From Nectonema munidae (lineage: Eukaryota; Nematomorpha; Nectonematoida; Nectonematidae), in the NCBI GenBank assembly GCA_030549495.1, contig JAUIRK010000443.1, positions 62,001 to 126,000 on the forward strand: DNA of 64,000 bases, in the 5' to 3' direction. Shown here piece by piece: positions 57,861 to 64,000 of the stretch (the stretch's first letter is position 1; the number at the start of each line of letters is the position of its first letter). The notes beneath the pieces were generated by a model. The model did not search any database. It was not told the origin of the DNA and saw nothing but the letters and a program-made list of their open reading frames with translations. The translations under genes and the position numbers were made by a program.

Positions 57861-58101
57861 CACTGGCGTAGCGAAAAATAATAAAATGGGGTGGCACAAA
57901 GGGGTACATTTTTCCAAAAAAATAAAAATCTCAAATTTCTCCGAAGCTTGTGGAATTTTTGCAAAAAAAATGCCAAAACTTCATCAATACAGATAGATTT
58001 ATAATATCTTTAAATTTTTAAGAGAATAAAATGCGGGGAGGGGGGACCTAGAGAAAATGAAGGGTCGCTGCACCACAAGCACCGTTCAGGCTACGCAACT
58101 G
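57861..58101. mobile_element. GGCGTAGC-type hAT MITE
   Basis: The ends CACTGGCGTAGC and GGCTACGCAACTG are inverted repeats. The flanks AATATTTA and TCCATTTA share their last five bases and may be a worn 8-bp duplication. Interior G-rich strips (GGGGTGGCACAAAGGGG, GCGGGGAGGGGGG) are typical of these MITEs. Confidence 0.6.
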
Positions 58102-58259
58102 TCCATTTATATGGTTATTATTGAAAAATTACAAAAATTTTGAGGAGAAATAATATAATTATAAATTTAAACTTTGAGAGCTTTCATAAATATAAAGCTC
58201 AGGACGCCTTGAGTAGCGATTTTGTCCTACCTTATTGATGACATCGATAAAATCATTAG

Positions 58260-58320
58260 TTACAGCAGAGGCGCACACAGGGCCGTGGTGAGAAGGGGGA
58301 GGGGGGGGGGGGATCGCATT
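58260..58320. mobile_element. GGCG-type MITE fragment with G run
   Basis: CAGAGGCGCACACAGGGCC followed by GGGGGAGGGGGGGGGGGG at about 58296-58312 resembles one end of the same GGCG/hAT class. No second end is assigned. Confidence 0.4.
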
Positions 58321-58550
58321 ATTTCATTTTTCTCAGCATCATTCAAAAATAGTTTAAAAGCTAAATTGGTGCAATCTACAAACAGTAAAATAACTTTTAA
58401 CATTTTGCAATGATTTGCCTTTTATAATAATTTTAAGGAAAAAAAGTCTATCACAAAAAGTTATAGAGCTTCAATAAAAACTAAAAAATTTTACAGCATA
58501 ACTTAAGTTTTTTGAAAACTAATTTGACGTATCCCCTACACATACTCTAT

Positions 58551-58620
58551 GGGTGGCATGACAGGTTGGTTGAGGTGATGGACTCAGCACGGAAGCCTCT
58601 GGATTCGATTGAGATAGTTT
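58551..58620 (+). repeat. tRNA-derived SINE (family 1), head only
   Basis: The plus-strand head GGGTGGCATGACAGGTTGG, A box TTGGTTGAGGTGATGG and B box GGATTCGATT are retained. The body is lost or unrecognisable. Confidence 0.45.
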
Positions 58621-59278
58621 ATCGGCACTTTATTTGATATTTTCACGTTTTTATAAGCAGCAAAAGCTAACGTTGAAGTAGCTAACTCTTATAGGGTGAT
58701 TTGGTAACGCTTTTATTTTTTACAGTTTGTAAGGAATCATAGTATACAAAAAATGGTAGTTTAATAACTAATTTTAGTCTAAGAACACAAAATCATAAAA
58801 AAACTATTTAAACTGACATAAATCATAAAAATCATAGTATACGGGAACAAGAAAATCATTACATTTTTTTTTGGCTATTTCTGTCTACAAATAAAATTCT
58901 GATAGCTGTCATAAATAGATCAAGTACATTTTTAACAACTGAAACATTTTGTTTCGATATTATATTTTTATTATAATAATCAATAAATTTTCTTAAAAAA
59001 ATGATAATAAATTATGTACAGTGTTACTTACAAAATTTAACAATCGAACATTATAAAAAATATCTTTGCTCAAATAGAGTATTTTTGCTTTTAAACTGAA
59101 TAGGTAGTCAAAATATTCATTCCCAAATAGCTATTGAAAAAAAATTTCTTGACTTAAAAAAAAATAAAGTTTTCAAATGTTACAAAATGGAACAAACGTA
59201 CTGATAAAGATTAAAAGTGACCCTTGTTGAAAAAATTTTTTGACGCGAGTCCGACAATATTCATTGATATAATCGGGT
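58621..59278. other. AT-rich intergenic, no gene
   Basis: Nothing recognised between the SINE head and the left end of the Merlin element. Confidence 0.45.
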
Positions 59279-60009
59279 AATCTTTTACTTTACAGTTCCG
59301 TCAATCAAAAATTTTCTCGGTCAAATTATTGGCTGTTGTGATGTCAATCAAACTATATAATTTTTAAGTAGTTTTAATATATAGGCAATGCTATAAAGCA
59401 TAAAAATTACAACATACATCTAAAATCTAAATGAATAAATAATATATTTATTTTACATTACTTAGTAAACAAACATTTGATACCAAAATTGATTAAAAAC
59501 TTTTTTTGGAATTCAAACTATAAAAAATTTCATTGAATATATTTTGCTAAAAATTCTAGATCTAACTTATATAAAACTATGTCAGTAAAATTTAAAAAAT
59601 AGAAAATTTACAGCATAAAAAACATTTTTATAGAATTCAAAAATTCTAATAAAATTTTGTTGAATATATTTTACTAAAGATTCTAGATATAATTTACAAA
59701 AAATAAGTGAGTAAATTAAAAAAAATTATAAAAATGAGTTAAAAATAAAAACACATACTTTATTTCTGTTCAATAATCGATGTTACATAATTCCTTCAAA
59801 GAGTTTAAAAACAAAGTGAAGCACAAAAGAATAATGTATAGTTTTATTAACTATTTTAAAAATCCAATTTATCATTCGTGAAATAAAGACCAGAAGTTTC
59901 AATTTTTAGATAAAATTTCGTGTTGACTCAGAGTAGTCAGTAATTGCATTCACTTCTGAAGAAAGTGAAACAATTATTGATGTAAGGTCGTAGGAAAACA
60001 AATTTATTA

Positions 60010-60385
60010 TGCTCGTATCAAACTCTCACCAATTTATAGCAAAACACACAACAGAGCTTGTGTCTGATCGATTTGCGTATAGCGTTTGTATTTTTGTTGT
60101 GTGGTTCTGATTGTATTCGTATAAGATGTTTCGCTCAGCATTTAGATAGCAACACGCTTATGTGCTAATACTGATTCATAAGTGTATGAATGTGTTTTGT
60201 ATGGGTTTGAATAACAAAATCATTCTTTTGTAGTTATTATCTGATACCACACATATGCATCCAAACAAATAAAAAACAACACACGAAAAATATAACCAAA
60301 TTCACCCACATATGCTACACTCGCTCAAATCGATCAGACACATGTATAATTTGACGAGTTGTTTTGACACGAGCGTAAGAAGTAT
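60010..60385. mobile_element. Palindromic MITE inside the Merlin element
   Basis: TTGTGTCTGATCGATTTGCG near 60058 pairs with CTCAAATCGATCAGACACAT near 60326. Outer words TCGTATCAAACTCTCACCAA and its rough complement near 60350-60375 extend the arms. The unit is GC-richer than its host and non-coding. It lies between the left inverted repeat and the transposase start, so it either inserted there or is part of the element's own leader. Confidence 0.5.
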
Positions 60386-60469
60386 ATTTTCTTTGATCAT
60401 CTGTTCTATCAATTCATTTTCATCTGAAATGAATGAACTTATGGAACTACTCTGAGTGAAAATACAATT

Positions 60470-61366
60470 TTACCTGAAAATTTTAATTTTTCTTCTCTGT
60501 TACAAGTTTTAAATTCAAATGATAATTTAGAAATTTTAAAATGGTTTGCTTCGCACAAAGTTATTTTAAATATTTTCCAATGCAATGATTCCCTACAAAA
60601 TTGTAAATAAAGAAAAATGATGTATCTGATGGATATTGTTGGAAATGTTATGTTTGTGGTAAAAAAAAACTCTTTTGTCAGGATCTTTTTTTGCAAAAAG
60701 CTACCTCACCTTAAATTCTATGATTTTGTCATTTATGTATGGTGTCGTGACTATTCATTAGACGCTTTTATTCATGAAGCATCTATTGGAAATGGACGAA
60801 CTGCTGTAGACTGGGCCAATTTTTGTAGAGAGATTGCTCCAAGTTGGGTTGAAAGAAATTGTCTAACTGTTGGAGGTTTTGTTGAAAACATTGAACAAAT
60901 TATAGTAGAAATTGATGAAAGAAAGTTTTTTCATAGAAAATATCACAGAGGTACTTGGAGAAAAGGTCATTGGGTGTTTGGAGCAATTGAAAGAAATAGT
61001 AAGAAATGTTTTTTAGTTGAAGTTGAAGATAGGAGCGAAACAACTCTTACGCAAATTATACAAAGACACAAACTACCAGAATCCAATATTGTTTCTGACG
61101 GGTGGTCTGCTTACAGGAACATTTATAATTATAATAATGGATTTTATGATCATTGGGTAGTTATAGACCAATGTAACTTTGTTGACCCAAATGATATGAA
61201 AATTCACACGCAAAACATTGTAAATCTTTGGATGCGGGCCAAAAGAAAATTTAAAAGAGAATTTGGCACCTCCAACGAATTATTCAAATCATATTTTGAT
61301 TAATTTTGCTTTTGGAGAAGCCATTTTCCAAAAGCAAAATTATTTTCTGTTTTTTTAATTCTTTAA
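60470..61366 (+). pseudogene. Merlin/ISXO2-like transposase, decayed
   Basis: The N-terminal part (about 60470-60700) encodes a zinc-ribbon module (CNDSLQNC, then SDGYCWKCYVCGKKK) that is out of frame with the rest: a frame change lies in the A run after the ribbon and another with a stop before it. The main frame then runs HEASIGNGRTAVDWANFCRE, VEIDERKFFHRKYHRGTWRK, GHWVFGAIERN, IVSDGWSAYRNI and HTQNIVNLWMRAKRKFKREF. The acidic residues of EIDE and SDGW and the Asn of the HTQN box fit the DDN/DDE catalytic set of the ISXO2 family. A stop at 61301 replaces the usual Glu before FCFWRSHF, which continues in frame to 61366. The catalytic core is well kept, so decay is recent. Confidence 0.85.
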
Positions 61367-61767
61367 AAGATTCATTGCAACCTCAAAGTATTGAACAGAG
61401 ATAAAGTATGTATTTTTTATTTCTAAATTAAATATTTTTTTTTATTTACTCTCATACTTTTAATGAAATTGAGTTTAAATTTGAAATCTATGAAAAAAAA
61501 ATTCTAATTTATTTTTATTTACTGACATACTTTCAGTGGCGAATCCAGAAATTTCTTATAGAGGGGCCGAAATCTATTTAAATTTTTTGCAAATTTGCTA
61601 AGAGTCTTCAGAGAATACGACAGCTGTATTATTTCTTTTAGAATCACTAATTACCTATGTTTGCATACTTTAATGTAAATTAAATCTAGAATCTTTAGTA
61701 AAATATAGTTAATGAATTCTAATTAAATTTAAAATCTATAAAAATATTATTTTTAATTAATTTTTAT

Positions 61768-61998
61768 ATTATAATAGAGTTTACTAATATATAGTTTGAT
61801 TGACATCACAACAGCCAATAATTTGTCAAAAAATTTTTTCTTTTATTATGATAGTGTTTACTAATGTATAGTTTAATTGACATACAACAGTTAATAATTT
61901 GTCAAAGAAATTTTTTATTTTATTATGATAGAATTTACTAATGTATAATTTGATTGAAATCACAATAGCCAATAATTTGTCAAAGAAATTTGAACCGT
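61768..61998. repeat. 77-bp unit, three tandem copies, in the right Merlin inverted repeat
   Basis: Units begin ATTATAATAGAGTTTACTAA (61768), ATTATGATAGTGTTTACTAA (61845) and ATTATGATAGAATTTACTAA (61922). Each contains the word GACATCACAACAGCCAATAA or a close variant and ends in a TTTGTCAAAGAAATTT-type run. The left inverted repeat has only one such segment. Confidence 0.85.
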
Positions 61999-62027
61999 AA
62001 AGTAAAAGATTGACGCTTGTGTGAAAG

Positions 62028-62110
62028 AAAGGAGCTTGAATGAGAGAAGAGAGATTGAATGAAAGAAGAGAGTTTGGATGAGAGAAGAGAGCTTGAGTGA
62101 TTGAGTTTTA
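62028..62110. repeat. Short GAGAGAAGAGAG-type minisatellite
   Basis: Four units of about 19-22 bases (GAGCTTGAATGAGAGAAGA, GAGATTGAATGAAAGAAGA, GAGTTTGGATGAGAGAAGA, GAGCTTGAGTGATTGAG) directly follow the right end of the Merlin element. Confidence 0.8.
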
Positions 62111-62111
62111 G

Positions 62112-64000
62112 CAGAGAAAGCGGAAGAGAAAAACAGAGAAGGGGACAAAAATAGAAATAGTATCACTGTGACAGAAGATGAGAAAATCTAGTGGATCATC
62201 AACATGTGTTTGCTCAAAAATACTACAAGGAGACACTGTGATAAACATTGCTTACTTATTGTGGGCATATTGAAACAATGGATTATTATTATTGTTATAT
62301 AGCTCTCACATCGTTTGTAAAATAATTTTGATAGGAATTTCAGAGCAGCTTGACATGATGTTTGACTCGAAAGTCTGCATTCCCTCTTTTATTCTCTTAT
62401 CTTACATTATCATGTATTCGAATGATCATTACATCCTATAATGCGATCATCATACATGTTTTATAAACAAGCAGCAACTTTTACTTATAGAAAATTATTG
62501 GGGAGGGGGGGGGGGGGGCTTTTTTGAAATTTTGAATATTTTCAAAAGGTGCTTTACAATTATCACAAAACTGATTTCATTAAAACGGGATAAATTTCTT
62601 ATGGTTTAGTTGGTTTTAGTGCCAACTTTCTCAAAGCAAACGCGCTAACATTAGCGCATAATCAACGTATGAAGATTCATATGCGTAGACAAAATCAGTC
62701 CATCTATTCTATTCCATGTAAAAAGACAGATTTAAAGGTATGTTGCATGAAGGGTATATCAAAAAATTAAAACAAAACCAACTTGTTGAGATACACCATA
62801 TGAAAAACCCCCACTTTCTTTCTAGTTTTTCTTTTCATAGTGTCATTCAAATTTGCGCTCTACGTCTGAACATTGCCTTCTGAAGTCATCATTTAAATTT
62901 TATAATAAAATATGTTTGTGTATCAAATTGGCCATCCTGTTTTCATTTTTGGATTAAGTATTTGTAATTAGGATGTGGAAATGTCTGAAAGCTGAAATCA
63001 AATTTGTGGTTGACATCTTAAATGATACTTGAAAACATTGATTTATATTTGAAATAAAATATATTTTTAAACCAAACGAGCATGTTGATTTCATTTCTGC
63101 ACTTAGTTTTGTCCTTTACTGTGAAAAAATATGTGAAAATTCTAAACGAATTAGGGATATATGACCAGTGGCGTACCCAGGATATTTTTATGAAGGGGCA
63201 AATTTTTTTCAAGAAAATATTAAAAACTTTAATCAATATTTTTATTACTGCTTACCTGTCTTATATACATAAATTAAAATATACTTCATTCAAGCAAAAT
63301 TTTGAAAGTGTAACATTTAACTTTTTATGCATTTATATAAAAAAGTCAATATTTCTTTTTTCAACAAGCTGATTTTCTTCTTGTTACACGATAATTTAGT
63401 TTGTCATTAAAGTTACTTTTTGAAAATATATATTTAAAATATGATCTCAAATTAAAAAGTAAATCTTTTATTATGTGCAAAAAGAAATTAATAAATCAAT
63501 CTTAAAGCTTAAAAGAGGATTGTATGGAGAAGTAGTACTTTTAGCATTAGAAGGACGGAGTAGGGTTTTTGTGACAGGCAAAATCTTCAAACCAATTTAG
63601 TCAAAATTAAGACTAATATGTATTTTTTGTGTTCTATTTGATGAAAGAAACAAAAAAATGATCATGCTAGTTAAATACTAAAAACTAATTTAAAAAAACA
63701 TGAAAATTAACGCCATCTACATTGTTCACAGGAGATTTTGTTTATTGAAAGGCTAGTTTTCTTCATGTTATTAGAAACAATTGCCCCACTATAAACAACC
63801 ATATTTGAGAGTATTCTACTTTTTCCAATATCCAGTATTTCCTTAAAATGATTTCTAAATACTCAACAAATAATCAAGAAAAAAGGAAATATTCACTTAC
63901 TCTAAAGATGCTATAAAGAAGGAGAGACTCAAAGGTTCGAATAAAAGATAAGCACTTTACTATATATTTACCAAAACAAGCACAATACATTATTTTTACA
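62112..64000. other. AT-rich intergenic with MITE fragments
   Basis: A G run near 62502-62517 and a hAT-like end CAGTGGCGTACCCAGG near 63168, followed by a GGGGCAAA strip, mark MITE remains. Overlapping opposite frames at 63018-63372 are low complexity and not supported as genes. No exon is recognised up to the window end. Confidence 0.4.

Larger units (their letters stand above)
59279..62011 (+). mobile_element. Merlin (ISXO2/IS1595-like) DNA transposon with long inverted repeats
   Basis: The outer ends AATCTTTTACTTTAC (59279) and its complement (ending 62011) open long, imperfect inverted repeats of about 350-430 bases. They share GTCAAATTATTGGCTGTTGTG / CACAACAGCCAATAATTTGTC and, further in, TTTTACTAAAGATTCTAGAT / ATCTAGAATCTTTAGTAAAA. 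The right repeat contains a 77-base segment in three tandem copies. The transposase gene lies between. No 8-9 bp target duplication was found (left flank AATCGGGT, right GACGCTTG), so the true ends may be slightly different. A palindromic MITE lies inside the left half. Confidence 0.8.

Noticed and set aside
63018-63372. Overlapping opposite frames near the window end
   Set aside because: Low-complexity AT-rich sequence overlapping a hAT-like end, no homology and no splice signals.

Overview
This is an AT-rich (roughly 70% A+T) nuclear window from a metazoan, most likely an arthropod. Evidence: spliceosomal introns with GT/AG ends, AATAAA signals, a secreted C-type lectin joined to a chitin-binding peritrophin domain, and a mixed load of arthropod-style repeats (Merlin, hAT, piggyBac-like, Tigger, RTE and jockey/CR1-like LINEs, tRNA-derived SINEs). 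The few, short introns and the repeat mix would suit a crustacean such as a parasitic copepod; that is inference, not proof.

Host genes are sparse. From left to right: a single-exon secreted alkaline phosphatase (5698-7203, +); the protein phosphatase 4 catalytic subunit PPP4C on the minus strand in four visible exons (25002 down to 21263), with the last exon not found; a RUSF1/RUS1 (DUF647) family gene in two exons (30973-32162, +); a single-exon spliceosomal DEAD-box helicase DDX23/Prp28 (47452-49791, +); and a five-exon lectin-peritrophin gene on the minus strand (52632 down to 51144). An unrecognised candidate exon lies just after RUSF1 (32335-32462). The genes are unrelated in function and show no operon logic.

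The rest is layered mobile DNA. 7.8-12.3 kb holds a roughly 3 kb element of a family I recognise from arthropod genomes but cannot classify: a Cys-rich N terminus followed by an RNase H-like region (10058-11713, -). About 0.7 kb to its left is a 0.75 kb relative with both flanks and without the coding part, and a second decayed coding copy lies at 17195-18177. 12.7-13.3 kb is a Tigger/pogo transposase relic. 18.9-20.4 kb is a LINE ORF1 relic plus a hAT MITE carrying long G and C runs. 25.6-27.9 kb has a 24-bp minisatellite, a LINE reverse-transcriptase relic and a SINE with a 12-bp target duplication. 34.8-36.0 kb is a nine-unit satellite of about 145 bp. 39.5-46.6 kb is a cluster of LINE and hAT remains, including an RTE LINE and a hAT MITE with a perfect 8-bp duplication inside a LINE relic. 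55.6-56.7 kb is a Ty3/gypsy fossil. 59.3-62.0 kb is a Merlin/ISXO2 element with long inverted repeats. At least seven copies of one tRNA-derived SINE and three copies of one TTAA-flanked MITE are scattered throughout.

The items most worth following are the unclassified element with its apparent deletion derivative, the Merlin element with tandemly triplicated terminal-repeat segments, two strong but orphan core promoters (36.3 kb and 55.3 kb), the missing PPP4C tail, and the contrast between single-exon and multi-exon host genes.
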